64,000 bases of DNA from Flavobacterium turcicum (GTDB lineage Bacteria > Bacteroidota > Bacteroidia > Flavobacteriales > Flavobacteriaceae). The DNA lies in assembly GCF_011365745.1 (NCBI RefSeq), contig NZ_JAAOBY010000003.1, positions 1 through 64,000 on the forward strand, written 5' to 3'. Shown here in pieces: positions 11,161 to 20,105 of the stretch. The translations under genes and the position numbers were made by a program. Every line of letters begins with the position of its first letter. The stretch's first letter is position 1. The notes beneath the pieces were generated by a model. The model made no database searches, had not been told where the DNA came from, and worked only from the letters and a program-made list of their open reading frames with translations.

Positions 11161-11197
11161 CAAACCTGTTTGTTTCTGGCAAACAGGTTTTTTTTTG
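11161..11197 (+). terminator. Terminator of sucC
   Basis: Arms AAACCTGTTTG and CAAACAGGTTT around a seven-base loop, followed by a run of T. Confidence 0.88.
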
Positions 11198-11264
11198 CTT
11201 TTACTTTGTCCTAAACTATTGCTAATAAAATTGTAACAGTAACTGATTTGTTAGCCCTTTGATT

Positions 11265-11272
11265 TACCTTTG
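11265..11272 (+). promoter_or_regulatory. -7 box TACCTTTG of selO
   Basis: TACCTTTG ends 19 bases before the ATG at 11292 and lies inside the longer frame starting at 11259, supporting the shorter start. Confidence 0.6.
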
Positions 11273-11291
11273 TCTTTACAAAAAACAGTTT

Positions 11292-12857
11292 ATGAAACTT
11301 CACATACACAATAGCTTTATTACGGAATTACCAGCTGATAAAGATCAAAATAACATTCCGCGTCAAGTAGAAAAAGCTTGTTTTTCATATGTGCAACCGG
11401 TAGTGCCATCTAAACCTGTGTTAATTCATGCCGTTGCTGAAGTTGCAGACATTATTGGTTTATCACAAACTGATTTGGACAGTCCTGAGTTTTTAAAGGT
11501 CTTTTCAGGATCAACAGTTTATTCGGGAACTAAACCGTATGCCATGTGTTATGCAGGACATCAGTTTGGCAATTGGGCTGGGCAGTTGGGAGATGGTCGT
11601 GCTATAAATTTGACTGAGGTTATAAATAATGATCAGCTGTATACTCTTCAATTAAAGGGTGCCGGACCTACACCGTACTCTCGAAATGCAGACGGTTTTG
11701 CTGTTTTGCGCTCGTCTATCCGTGAATATTTGTGTGCTGAGGCCATGCATCATTTGGGAGTTCCTACAACGCGCTCTTTATCTTTGATGGAAACAGGTGA
11801 TCCGGTTTTACGTGATGTTTTATACAATGGCAATCCTGCTTATGAAAAAGGTGCAGTGGTATGCAGAGTAGCGCCTTCTTTTATTCGTTTTGGAAGCTTC
11901 GAAATTTTTGCCGCCCGCAATGATCTTGAAAATCTAAGATTATTGACTGATTATACCATCAAACACCATTTTTCGGATATAAAAGAAGAAGGTGTGTCAA
12001 AATATGTTGCCCTTTTTAGTGCTGTTGCAAAAGCGACTCGTACCATGATTATTCATTGGCAGCGCGTGGGTTTTGTGCATGGTGTAATGAATACCGATAA
12101 CATGTCTATTCACGGAATTACGATTGATTATGGACCTTACGGCTGGCTTGAGGATTACAATTCAGGATGGACACCCAATACGACTGATGCCCAATACAAA
12201 AGATATCGATTTGGTAATCAAGCCGAAATTGCGTTGTGGAATTTGTATCAATTGGCAAATGCTTTATTTCTTCTTATTGAGGAAGCCGCGCCATTAGAAG
12301 CTGTTTTAGAGTCTTTTCAATCCAATTACGAAAAGGATTATTTACAAATGATGCAGGATAAATTGGGATTAACGGGCGATGCCGAAAATGATTTGATTTT
12401 AATTGGCACTTTGGTGCAATTATTAGAAAAGGCAGAAACGGATATGACTCTCTTTTTTAGAATGTTGAGTAAAATCACAAAAGATAACGCTGGTGAAGCA
12501 GCTTTTGAGACTATTCGAATTGCTTTTTATAATGAAGCACAATTGCCTCAGAATGTGAGAAGCGAGTGGGAGCAATGGTTGCAAAATTATTTGAATCGTT
12601 TACAAAAGGAAACTATTTCAGATGAAGAGCGAACAAACAAAATGAATGCTTGTAATCCGAAATATGTGTTACGTAATTATATGGCGCAATTAGCTATTGA
12701 TGCCGCCGAAAAAGGAGACTATTCAATTGTAATAGAATTATTTAATGTGCTTCAAAAACCATACGAGGAACAACCCGAATTTGAGAAATGGTTTGCAAAA
12801 AGACCAGATTGGGCTCGTGAAAAAGTAGGTTGTAGTATGTTGAGTTGTAGTTCGTAA
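11292..12857 (+). CDS. selO: Protein adenylyltransferase SelO (YdiU family)
   Basis: A pseudokinase-fold enzyme that transfers AMP from ATP to hydroxyl side chains of proteins, linked to redox stress in E. coli and yeast homologues. The family block CYAGHQFGNWAGQLGDGR is intact, as are GAGPTPYSR and GVMNTDNMSIHG with the metal-binding Asn and Asp, followed by TIDYGPYGW. The C-terminus reads CSMLSCSS: Cys519 stands where eukaryotic SelO carries selenocysteine, and Cys514 could be its disulfide partner. 521 residues. It is a lone gene convergent with the next one. I am confident of the family; the substrates are unknown. Confidence 0.94.
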   Translation: MKLHIHNSFITELPADKDQNNIPRQVEKACFSYVQPVVPSKPVLIHAVAEVADIIGLSQTDLDSPEFLKVFSGSTVYSGTKPYAMCYAGHQFGNWAGQLGDGRAINLTEVINNDQLYTLQLKGAGPTPYSRNADGFAVLRSSIREYLCAEAMHHLGVPTTRSLSLMETGDPVLRDVLYNGNPAYEKGAVVCRVAPSFIRFGSFEIFAARNDLENLRLLTDYTIKHHFSDIKEEGVSKYVALFSAVAKATRTMIIHWQRVGFVHGVMNTDNMSIHGITIDYGPYGWLEDYNSGWTPNTTDAQYKRYRFGNQAEIALWNLYQLANALFLLIEEAAPLEAVLESFQSNYEKDYLQMMQDKLGLTGDAENDLILIGTLVQLLEKAETDMTLFFRMLSKITKDNAGEAAFETIRIAFYNEAQLPQNVRSEWEQWLQNYLNRLQKETISDEERTNKMNACNPKYVLRNYMAQLAIDAAEKGDYSIVIELFNVLQKPYEEQPEFEKWFAKRPDWAREKVGCSMLSCSS

Positions 12858-12887
12858 ACCGCAAACCAAAATTTTTTACTTTTAGTT

Positions 12888-13403
12888 TTATTCTTTTTTT
12901 GAAGCATTTTTTAAAATTTGCTCCTTTTTATCCTTGATGTTTTTTGCAGTTTTTCCGAGAATGTGAATGATGTCTGATTGAATTTCTCCAGAACTTAAAT
13001 TGTAAAATTCGGTGGTGTTGGTTGTAATGACCTCTAAGATATAATTGCGATTTAACTGTAAAGTTTCGATTCCGTCTTTAATTATTTCACCGTTGATTGC
13101 GTATCCCACACTTTTGGTTTTGACTTTGGTATATTCATTTTTTATTTGTTCCAAAGTCATGAAGTCAAACTGTTTCGGATTTTTGGATTGAATAAAAAGT
13201 TGACCTTCAAAACGGACATTGTTTATTGTTGTATCTCTTTTTATGACATTAACGGTTGCAATAAGGTCGGGTTCGATGTAAGCTATGGTTTCCTGCGAAA
13301 CCAATTTGCCATCAAAAAAGAAAGCTGGATCGGCAACTTTTTTAGTTTGAGCAGAAAGATTTAGTGCAAAAAATACAAAAAGTAAAGAAAATAGCCGTTT
13401 CAT
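12888..13403 (-). CDS. Small secreted protein with plug-like motif, function unknown
   Basis: A 171-residue protein with a clear signal peptide (cut after LSAQ). The mature start, around DPAFFFDGKLVSQETIAYIE, followed by DLIATVNVIKRDT, resembles the part of TonB-receptor plug domains that reads V-D-G, then E/D-I-E-S-I-x-V-L-K. Two such blocks are followed by charged coil. There are no barrel strands, so it cannot be a transporter itself. It converges with selO with about 30 bases between them. Family unrecognised; the plug resemblance is inference from motif spacing. Confidence 0.75.
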   Translation of the reverse strand: MKRLFSLLFVFFALNLSAQTKKVADPAFFFDGKLVSQETIAYIEPDLIATVNVIKRDTTINNVRFEGQLFIQSKNPKQFDFMTLEQIKNEYTKVKTKSVGYAINGEIIKDGIETLQLNRNYILEVITTNTTEFYNLSSGEIQSDIIHILGKTAKNIKDKKEQILKNASKKE

Positions 13404-13420
13404 AGGATTTGATTTTGATT

Positions 13421-13451
13421 AAAAAAAATCCTGATGGATTATCAGGATTTT
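13421..13451 (-). terminator. Terminator of the Rossmann-reductase gene run
   Basis: AAAATCCTGAT (13425-13435) pairs with ATCAGGATTTT (13441-13451); on the minus strand a T-run follows. It closes the unit that starts with the DUF1456 gene. Confidence 0.82.
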
Positions 13452-13460
13452 GAATGAGCT

Positions 13461-14117
13461 TTATTTACCGAGTTCTTCTAGTACGTCCGATTCATAAATA
13501 TGGAAACCTTGAGTATTTTTCTGCGCTAATGTGTACATTGCTTTGGCAACTGTAGCGCCTTGTATGGCTTTATATTTTTTTAAGTTTCCTTGAAATACAA
13601 AGGAGAATATTTTCATAAAAAGAGCACCTACTTTTTCTCCAAATCTAAATTCAGTTCTTGGACCAAGCAATAGCGAAGGTTGCAGAATAGCAACGCTCTC
13701 AAAGGGTAAGGTTTTTAAAAAATCCTGAATTTCACCTTTGGTTTTGAGGTAAAAATTAGTTGATGTTGCCGATGCGTTCAACGATGAAATCAATAAAAAC
13801 TGCTTTACATTTTGTGCTACAGCAATGCTTGCAAACTGTTTTGGGTATTCAAAATCTACTTTTCTAAACGCTTCTTGGCTTCCTGCATTTTTGATAGTCG
13901 TTCCAATAGTACAAAACAAATCGTCACCCACGATGTACTGTTGGAAACTTTCTGGTGCATCGAAATTAATTTGATGTTGCACGAGTTTAGGATGTTGCAA
14001 GCCTGTATCTCTTTTTACGAAAGTAATTACTTTGCTGTAATCAGCACTTTCTAATAAAAGTTGTACTAAAGCAGAGCCAATCAATCCGGTGCTTCCAATA
14101 ACGATCGCTGTTTTCAT
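13461..14117 (-). CDS. NAD(P)-binding Rossmann protein, HTATIP2/YwnB-like
   Basis: A short-chain, atypical SDR-type protein: the dinucleotide-binding GSTGLIGSALVQLL is at residues 8-21, a second conserved block FCTIGTTIKNAGS lies in the middle, and LLISSLNASATSTNFYLKTKGE carries the Ser and the YxxxK-type pair (Tyr and Lys separated as Y-L-K-T-K). 218 residues fit the HTATIP2/oxidoreductase subgroup. It lies five bases behind the DUF1456 gene on the same strand. The substrate cannot be predicted. Confidence 0.85.
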   Translation of the reverse strand: MKTAIVIGSTGLIGSALVQLLLESADYSKVITFVKRDTGLQHPKLVQHQINFDAPESFQQYIVGDDLFCTIGTTIKNAGSQEAFRKVDFEYPKQFASIAVAQNVKQFLLISSLNASATSTNFYLKTKGEIQDFLKTLPFESVAILQPSLLLGPRTEFRFGEKVGALFMKIFSFVFQGNLKKYKAIQGATVAKAMYTLAQKNTQGFHIYESDVLEELGK

Positions 14118-14122
14118 TCGGT

Positions 14123-14587
14123 TTATTTTTTGTTTTTACCGAAGTTGTATTTTACTTTTTCAACCACTTGCACTTTAGGAGTTCCTTTTGCGAAAGTTTT
14201 TTTGAATGGTTTTTTAGCAGCCGGTTTTGCTTTAGCAGGAGCTTCATCTCCTCGTGAACCTTCCGTGTCTCTTGGTTTTGCTTTAAATTCCGGTCTGTTT
14301 TCGGCACCGTCTTTCACAGGAATTTGCGCTTTGTGTTTGGCTAAAACGTCTTTTGGATTCTTCGGGTTTTCTTTCGTTCCACGCAAGTGAATAACTAAGC
14401 CGTTCAAGAAATTACGCAACACTTGATCTCCGCATTCCATATAATTTTCGTGCTTTTCATCTCTAAAAAAAGCGCCTAATTCTGATTTTGAAATTCTAAA
14501 ATCAACTAATTCTAAAATTTCTACTATTTGATCATCACGCAACATCAATGCTACGCGAAGTTTTTTGAAGATATCGTTATTTGTCAT
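14123..14587 (-). CDS. DUF1456 family protein (YehS-like) with basic tail
   Basis: Two repeats of the DUF1456 helical domain: MTNNDIFKKLRVAL begins the first and ISKSELGAFFRDEKHENY and LRNFLNGLVIHLRG belong to the second. The start at 14587 gives the standard MTNND N-terminus; the -7 box at 14603-14610 excludes the longer frame. After about residue 85 comes a low-complexity tail rich in Lys, Ala and Pro (AKPAAKKPFKKTFAKG), which makes the protein about twice the length of the domain core and suggests nucleic-acid or ribosome contact (inference). First gene of a two-gene run with the Rossmann protein. Confidence 0.88.
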   Translation of the reverse strand: MTNNDIFKKLRVALMLRDDQIVEILELVDFRISKSELGAFFRDEKHENYMECGDQVLRNFLNGLVIHLRGTKENPKNPKDVLAKHKAQIPVKDGAENRPEFKAKPRDTEGSRGDEAPAKAKPAAKKPFKKTFAKGTPKVQVVEKVKYNFGKNKK

Positions 14588-14602
14588 GATATGTATTTTT
14601 AG

Positions 14603-14610
14603 CAAAGGTA
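14603..14610 (-). promoter_or_regulatory. -7 box TACCTTTG of the DUF1456 gene
   Basis: CAAAGGTA on the plus strand reads TACCTTTG on the minus strand, 15 bases before the ATG at 14587. Confidence 0.55.
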
Positions 14611-14614
14611 CGGT

Positions 14615-15676
14615 TTATAAGTAATTAGCGGTTGTTTTTTTTAATAGTCTCTTTCCATTACTAGTGTACAAAAGTTGCACACCATTTCCAGCAGTGGCAG
14701 CGTAGATAGTTTTGCCGAATTCTAATTTAATTCCGGTAGCGATGTCTTCTTGCAGTAATAATGCGCCATCCATGTCTACAAAATCTAATTCAGGGAGTAA
14801 ATGCGCGATAGAGGAGATGCCCACGGTTGATTCGGTCATACAACCAACCATAGTTTTCATTCCTAGTTTCTTGGCTTCAGCTAGCATTCGTCGGCCAGGA
14901 GTTAAGCCGCCACACTTGGTTAGTTTGATATTTACACCGTGAAAATGTTGGTAACATTTCGCTACATCTGTTTCAACAATGCAACTTTCATCAGCAATAA
15001 TAGGTAAAACGGAGTGTTCATATACTTTTTTATGACCTTCCCAATCGTTGGCAGGTAAAGGTTGTTCTAAAAATTCTACGCCAAGATGTTGCAATTCCTT
15101 TGCATTTTTAAGTGTTTCATCAACGGTCCATCCGCAGTTTGCATCAATTCTAAAAATTGCATTGGTATGTTTGCGAAGTGCTTTTACGATTGCCAAATCT
15201 TCAGCTGTGCCTAGTTTAATTTTATAAATCGGCCAAGGCAATTCTTCCATTTTTGCAATCATTTTGTCAATAGAATCAATTCCAATTGTGTAATTGCTCA
15301 GCGGATTATTTGCAGTATTGTAGTTCCATAATTCGTATAGTTTTAAACCTTTTGATCGTGCATACCAATCGTTGTAAGCATTGTCTAAAGCACACAATGC
15401 AAATTTATTATGTGTTAGAAAAGGTGCTAATTGAGTCCAAAAATCTTCTGGTTTGCAAGGTGCAAGTGTGTCTAAAAATGGCTCTAACTTCTTTAAGTCT
15501 TCGACCATGATGGGTACTGTAATGTTATAATACGGATTTGCGGTAGCTTCACCATAACCAGAGCAACCGTCACTTTGTAATTCGACAATTAATGTAGGCT
15601 GCGTGTTGATTGATTTTCTCGAAATGGTAAAAGTATGTTTGAGTTTTAAATCGTATTGATGCAATAAAAGTTTCAT
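14615..15676 (-). CDS. Dipeptide epimerase (L-Ala-D/L-Glu epimerase type)
   Basis: An enolase-superfamily enzyme that epimerises the second residue of dipeptides such as L-Ala-D-Glu, recycling cell-wall peptides. Visible are the catalytic KxK motif in YKIKLG, the metal ligands in FRIDANCGW, EFLEQPL and IIADES, and the second lysine in GVNIKLTKCGG, followed by GCMTESTVG. About 353 residues; the ATG at 15676 is preferred because the longer frame uses TTG. It is followed, on the promoter side, by an esterase gene on the same strand 21 bases away, so the two may be co-transcribed. Exact substrate specificity cannot be read off. Confidence 0.9.
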   Translation of the reverse strand: MKLLLHQYDLKLKHTFTISRKSINTQPTLIVELQSDGCSGYGEATANPYYNITVPIMVEDLKKLEPFLDTLAPCKPEDFWTQLAPFLTHNKFALCALDNAYNDWYARSKGLKLYELWNYNTANNPLSNYTIGIDSIDKMIAKMEELPWPIYKIKLGTAEDLAIVKALRKHTNAIFRIDANCGWTVDETLKNAKELQHLGVEFLEQPLPANDWEGHKKVYEHSVLPIIADESCIVETDVAKCYQHFHGVNIKLTKCGGLTPGRRMLAEAKKLGMKTMVGCMTESTVGISSIAHLLPELDFVDMDGALLLQEDIATGIKLEFGKTIYAATAGNGVQLLYTSNGKRLLKKTTANYL

Positions 15677-15697
15677 GTGTTTCAATCATTTTCAAAA

Positions 15698-16501
15698 TTA
15701 ATAGCCAAGCCACAAAAGCGCTTCTACAAAATTATCTCTCCACAGTTTTTCGTTGTGTTGGCCACCTTTAACTATTTTTTTCTCGTTTCTGTTTAAGCAA
15801 TAACAGCGGTTGGAGTTCAAAAGGTATTCCATCTTGTTAAGGTCAGCAACCATTTCTGGACTTTCATTGTCTCCACAAAGAAAATAGATTTTGGCTTTCG
15901 TTTTTTTACTGCTTTCCATGAACGTATAAATCTCTTTTGAAAACCAAAACGAAGGTGAAAAAACGCCTGCTTTGCCAAATATTTCAGGATAATTTAAAAC
16001 GGCGTAAAAGGAGTTGAGTCCACCCAAAGAGCTTCCCATGATCAGTGTATGATTTTTATCGGTTTTAGTTCTAAAGTTTTGATCAACATAAGGTTTTAGT
16101 GTTTTTGTGATGAATTCTAGGTATTCGTCTGCTTTGCCGCCACCATATTTTTCGTTTTTAAAAGGCGTAAGTTCGTCTAGTCGTTTTTCATTGCCATGCG
16201 CAATTCCGATAACGATAATTTGTGTTTGCAAACTATCGAGTTTTTCATCAATATTCCACTCGCCACTATAAGAAGTTGCAGCATCGAATAAATTTTGACC
16301 GTCGTGCATGTACATCACGGGATATTTCTTTTTGGAACTTTTGTAATTTTTAGGCAAGTATACCCAGATTTTTTTGGTGGTTTGTAATTGTGGCGCTTTA
16401 ATTTCAAAAGTACTCACTTGTTGGGATGCGGTACTTGATTGACCTTGAGCTATTACTGTAGATAATAACAACAAGCAAACGGATAAAAATTTCACTGTCA
16501 T
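15698..16501 (-). CDS. Secreted esterase of the IroE/Fes-like (putative esterase D) family
   Basis: An alpha/beta hydrolase with a signal peptide (MTVKFLSVCLLLLSTVIAQGQ). The nucleophile serine lies in LIMGSSLGGLNS, the acid is probably in CGDNESPEM and the histidine in KGGQHNEKLW. The N-terminal block KIWVYLPKNY, then YPVMYMHDGQNLFD, is the classic opening of this family, whose members hydrolyse siderophore or simple esters. About 267 residues. It is upstream of, and on the same strand as, the dipeptide epimerase, but a functional link is not obvious. Confidence 0.87.
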   Translation of the reverse strand: MTVKFLSVCLLLLSTVIAQGQSSTASQQVSTFEIKAPQLQTTKKIWVYLPKNYKSSKKKYPVMYMHDGQNLFDAATSYSGEWNIDEKLDSLQTQIIVIGIAHGNEKRLDELTPFKNEKYGGGKADEYLEFITKTLKPYVDQNFRTKTDKNHTLIMGSSLGGLNSFYAVLNYPEIFGKAGVFSPSFWFSKEIYTFMESSKKTKAKIYFLCGDNESPEMVADLNKMEYLLNSNRCYCLNRNEKKIVKGGQHNEKLWRDNFVEALLWLGY

Positions 16502-16559
16502 AAAAGTGATTTTGTGTATGTGATCTAAAAACAATAATTTAGCTAAAAATAGGAATTTG

Positions 16560-16961
16560 ATGGCTACTTTCGAAGAAAAGAGAAGTTTACTTTTAGAATT
16601 AATTGCTTTTGCTACCGTTGATGGTAAACTACATCCAAGAGAATACGAGTTCTTGCGAATTGTGGCTGTTGAATTAGGTTTTAATACCGCTGATTTTCAA
16701 GCACTATTTCATGAAGAATTGCCAGAGCTTCCAATTCGCTCAGAGTTTATGCGCATACAACAATTTTATCGATTGGCTTTACTTATGCACTGCGATGGCG
16801 TTTTACATGACAAAGAATTAGCTGCCATTCAGCAAATTGCTATTAAAATGGGGTTAAATCCGCACGCTACAAAGCGCATTTTAAAATTAATGGAAAAATC
16901 ACCTTTCTCTGTTATTGAAAGCGAAGTTCTGTTGACTATTTTTCAAGAGCAACACAATTAA
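16560..16961 (+). CDS. TerB-like protein
   Basis: An all-helical, acidic 133-residue protein of the TerB type: the first repeat LLELIAFATVDGKLHPREYEFL and the second LLMHCDGVLHDKELAAIQ each show the D-G-x-L/x-x-x-E metal-binding pattern of TerB. The function of stand-alone TerB proteins is uncertain; nothing here suggests tellurite resistance because no other ter gene is present. Its stop overlaps that of uvrB by four bases (convergent). Confidence 0.85.
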   Translation: MATFEEKRSLLLELIAFATVDGKLHPREYEFLRIVAVELGFNTADFQALFHEELPELPIRSEFMRIQQFYRLALLMHCDGVLHDKELAAIQQIAIKMGLNPHATKRILKLMEKSPFSVIESEVLLTIFQEQHN

Positions 16962-18949
16962 CTAAGTTGCTCTTGTAATGCCTTGATTTCATCACGGAAT
17001 TTGGCTGCCTGCATAAAGTCTAATTCTTTGGCCGCCTTTTCCATATTTTTTCTTTTCTCTCGAATCAATTTTTCAATTTCTGGTTTCGATAAATAGGCAT
17101 TTACAGGCTCTGCAGCTATTGGTGCACTGTTACCCAATTCATAATCTACCAAAGTATTTTTGGTAAATGCGCTTTCGATTTTTTTGTTCAGCGCTTGCGG
17201 TACTACATTGTTTGCAACGTTGTAATTGATTTGTTTGGTTCTGCGGTATGAGGTTTCATCAATTGTTTTTTGCATGCTGTCTGTAATTTTATCAGCATAC
17301 ATGATGGCTTTTCCGTTCAGGTTTCTCGCTGCACGACCAATAGTTTGTGTTAATGATCGGTGGCTACGTAAAAAACCTTCTTTATCGGCATCTAAAATTG
17401 CAACAAGAGAAACTTCAGGTAAATCAAGTCCTTCACGCAGTAAGTTGACACCAATTAGGACATCAAAAATTCCTTTTCGTAAATCTTGCATGATTTCAAT
17501 TCGTTCCAAAGTATCTACTTCTGAGTGAATATAACGACAACGAATATGAACTTTAGTTAAATATTTAGCCAACTCTTCAGCCATTCTTTTTGTCAAAGTG
17601 GTTACTAAAACGCGTTCATCTTGTTCGGCTCGTTGTTGAATTTCTTCAATTAAATCGTCAATTTGATTTAAACTCGGCCTAATTTCAATAATAGGATCTA
17701 ATAATCCAGTAGGACGAATTACTTGCTCTACCACAACACCTTCCGTTTTTTGTAATTCATAATCAGCTGGAGTAGCAGATACATAAATGACTTGGTTTTG
17801 CATGGCTTCAAATTCCTCAAATTTCAATGGGCGATTGTCCATCGCAGCGGGAAGTCGGAAACCATATTCCACTAAGTTTTCTTTACGGCTGCGGTCGCCT
17901 CCGTACATAGCACTAACTTGTGATAATGTAACGTGACTTTCATCAACCACCATCAAATAATCTTTCGGAAAATAATCTAATAAGCAAAAAGGTCTTGTGC
18001 CTGGCAAACGGCCATCTAAATAACGTGAGTAATTTTCAATTCCGGAGCAATAACCCAATTCTCGAATCATTTCTAAGTCGAAATTAGTACGTTCTTCAAG
18101 ACGTTTTGCTTCTAGATGTTTGCCTATTTCTTTAAAATAATCTACTTGTTTGACCAAATCTTGCTGAATTTCCCAAATGGCATTTTGCAGCACATCGGGC
18201 GAGGTAACAAACATATTGGCAGGATAAATTGTCAATCGTTCGAATTTTTCTAAAACTTGAGATGTTTTGGTATCAAAACTTTCGATTTCTTCAATTTCAT
18301 CACCAAAAAAATGAACTCGGTAGGCTTCATCAGCATAACTTGGGTACACATCAACAGTATCACCTTTGATTCTAAAACTGCCAGGATTAAAGTCGGCCTC
18401 AGTTCTGGAATACAAACTTTGTACTAATTGATGAAGCAATTTAGTTCGCGAAATCATTTGACCTCGCTCAAGCGGAATTAAATTTTTCTGAAATTCAATT
18501 GGGTTTCCGATACCGTACAAACAAGATACAGATGCTACGACTAAAATATCACGACGACCGGAAAGTAGCGAAGCCGTTGTCGACATACGCATTTTCTCCA
18601 ATTCCTCATTGATAGATAAATCTTTTTCGATGAAAACTCCGGTCACCGGCATAAAAGCCTCTGGCTGATAATAATCGTAGTAGGATACGAAATATTCTAC
18701 TGCATTATTCGGGAAAAACTGTTTGAACTCAGAGTACAACTGTGCCGCTAGGGTTTTGTTGTGTGCCAAAACCAAGGTTGGACGCTGCACTTCCTGAATT
18801 ACATTGGCTACTGTAAATGTTTTTCCGGATCCTGTAACTCCCAAAAGGGTTTGAAAAGGATCGCCATCAATGATACCTTGTGCTAATTTTTGAATGGCTA
18901 CAGGTTGGTCGCCTTTGGGCTGGTAATCGGATACTACTTGGAACTTCAT
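16958..18949 (-). CDS. uvrB: Excinuclease ABC subunit B
   Basis: The damage-verification helicase of nucleotide excision repair, acting with UvrA and UvrC. Walker A GVTGSGKT is at residues 37-44; the beta-hairpin region YFVSYYDYYQPEAF that inserts between DNA strands follows; helicase motifs VVDESHVTL, YVSATPADYE, DVLIGVNLLREGLDLPE and QTIGRAARN are all intact, and the C-terminal UVR motif that binds UvrC ends the protein. 663 residues, full length. It is a single-gene unit with its own -7 box. No LexA-type box was recognised. Confidence 0.98.
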   Translation of the reverse strand: MKFQVVSDYQPKGDQPVAIQKLAQGIIDGDPFQTLLGVTGSGKTFTVANVIQEVQRPTLVLAHNKTLAAQLYSEFKQFFPNNAVEYFVSYYDYYQPEAFMPVTGVFIEKDLSINEELEKMRMSTTASLLSGRRDILVVASVSCLYGIGNPIEFQKNLIPLERGQMISRTKLLHQLVQSLYSRTEADFNPGSFRIKGDTVDVYPSYADEAYRVHFFGDEIEEIESFDTKTSQVLEKFERLTIYPANMFVTSPDVLQNAIWEIQQDLVKQVDYFKEIGKHLEAKRLEERTNFDLEMIRELGYCSGIENYSRYLDGRLPGTRPFCLLDYFPKDYLMVVDESHVTLSQVSAMYGGDRSRKENLVEYGFRLPAAMDNRPLKFEEFEAMQNQVIYVSATPADYELQKTEGVVVEQVIRPTGLLDPIIEIRPSLNQIDDLIEEIQQRAEQDERVLVTTLTKRMAEELAKYLTKVHIRCRYIHSEVDTLERIEIMQDLRKGIFDVLIGVNLLREGLDLPEVSLVAILDADKEGFLRSHRSLTQTIGRAARNLNGKAIMYADKITDSMQKTIDETSYRRTKQINYNVANNVVPQALNKKIESAFTKNTLVDYELGNSAPIAAEPVNAYLSKPEIEKLIREKRKNMEKAAKELDFMQAAKFRDEIKALQEQLS

Positions 18950-18969
18950 GTGGGTACAGTGCTAGTTCA

Positions 18970-18977
18970 CAAAGATA
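18970..18977 (-). promoter_or_regulatory. -7 box TATCTTTG of uvrB
   Basis: CAAAGATA on the plus strand; the box ends 20 bases before the uvrB ATG on the minus strand. Confidence 0.6.
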
Positions 18978-19007
18978 CTAAGGAATTTGACAAACGGTTT
19001 TTAAAAA

Positions 19008-19952
19008 CTAAAATTTCCACGCTTTTTGTTGGGCTTCGCTGTGAAACGTCCAAGCCAAAATACGACTTGTTTTTTGTCCTTGAGCCATGTCAATGGTACG
19101 CACCGTTACAGCACTTACCTTTTGTAAGGTTTTGTTTAAGCTGTAAAGATTTTCTTTTTTAGAGACCAAAGTGGTAAACCACAAGCATTGCATTGGATAT
19201 TTGGCACTTTCAAAAATCATTTGGGTCAAAAATCCTAATTCGCCACCAGCACACCATAATTCGGCATTTTGTCCGCCAAAATTAAGAACGAGTTCTTTAG
19301 TTTTTGATTTTTCGAGTGTATTCACTTTTCGAAGACTACTTTTGGTAGCTTCATCTGCCGAGGCATGAAAAGGCGGATTGCAAATCGTAAACGTAAAACG
19401 ATCTTCGGGAGTAATGATGTTTTTAAAAATAAATCGAGACTCTGTTTGCTGTTGCAAACTAATAGCTTCACCAAGTTTTGGATTGTCACTCAAAATGCTG
19501 CTACAATTTTCAATCGCTTTTAGGTCAATATCGGTACCGACAAAATTCCAATCATAAGTAGCGTTTCCTAAAATAGGGTAGATGCAATTAGCACCTACAC
19601 CAATATCAAGGCCAAGTACGGAATCACCTTCAGGGATTACCCCGTTGTTGCTTGAAGCCAATAGATCGGCTAGGTAATGAATGTAATCTGCGCGACCCGG
19701 AATTGGCGGGCAAAGGTATTGGGCTGGTATATCCCAATTTTTGATGTTAAAATGAAAAGCTAGCAATGCTTTATTGAGCGCTTTTACGGCTAGAGGATCC
19801 CTAAAATTGATGGTTTGTGTTTGATGTTCATTCACAAATACATGCTGGCTAAGCTCAGGATTTACGGCCGACAATTGTTCAAAATTATACCCTTCACGAT
19901 CAAGATTTCGAGGATGTAAATTTGTTTTAAGGATGCTTGTTGTTGCTTTCAT
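19008..19952 (-). CDS. rlmF: 23S rRNA (adenine-1618-N6)-methyltransferase
   Basis: A SAM-dependent methylase that modifies A1618 of 23S rRNA. The family pattern is clear: an N-terminal LHPRNLDREGYNF with FRDPLAVKALNKALL, the SAM loop LGLDIGVGANCIYP, FVGTDID, and the catalytic NPPFHAS for amino-group methylation. The ATG at 19952 gives about 314 residues; the longer frame to 20057 would run through a good -7 box at 19969-19976 and is rejected. Confidence 0.93.
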   Translation of the reverse strand: MKATTSILKTNLHPRNLDREGYNFEQLSAVNPELSQHVFVNEHQTQTINFRDPLAVKALNKALLAFHFNIKNWDIPAQYLCPPIPGRADYIHYLADLLASSNNGVIPEGDSVLGLDIGVGANCIYPILGNATYDWNFVGTDIDLKAIENCSSILSDNPKLGEAISLQQQTESRFIFKNIITPEDRFTFTICNPPFHASADEATKSSLRKVNTLEKSKTKELVLNFGGQNAELWCAGGELGFLTQMIFESAKYPMQCLWFTTLVSKKENLYSLNKTLQKVSAVTVRTIDMAQGQKTSRILAWTFHSEAQQKAWKF

Positions 19953-19968
19953 TTTTTTAATTTCAGTG

Positions 19969-19976
19969 CAAAGATA
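19969..19976 (-). promoter_or_regulatory. -7 box TATCTTTG of rlmF
   Basis: CAAAGATA on the plus strand, 16 bases before the ATG at 19952. Confidence 0.6.
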
Positions 19977-20105
19977 GTCAATCCTAACTTGTAAATGGTT
20001 AGGCGGTTGTTTAAGAGAAAATAGCATTTTGAGTTGGTGTAAAAATTGTAGTGGCAAGGCTTTTAGTTGCCATAAAAAACGGTTACTTTTATAACAAAAA
20101 CACTA

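Noticed and set aside
16560..16961. Tellurite-resistance locus
   Set aside because: Only one TerB-like protein is present, without terC, terD or terZ.
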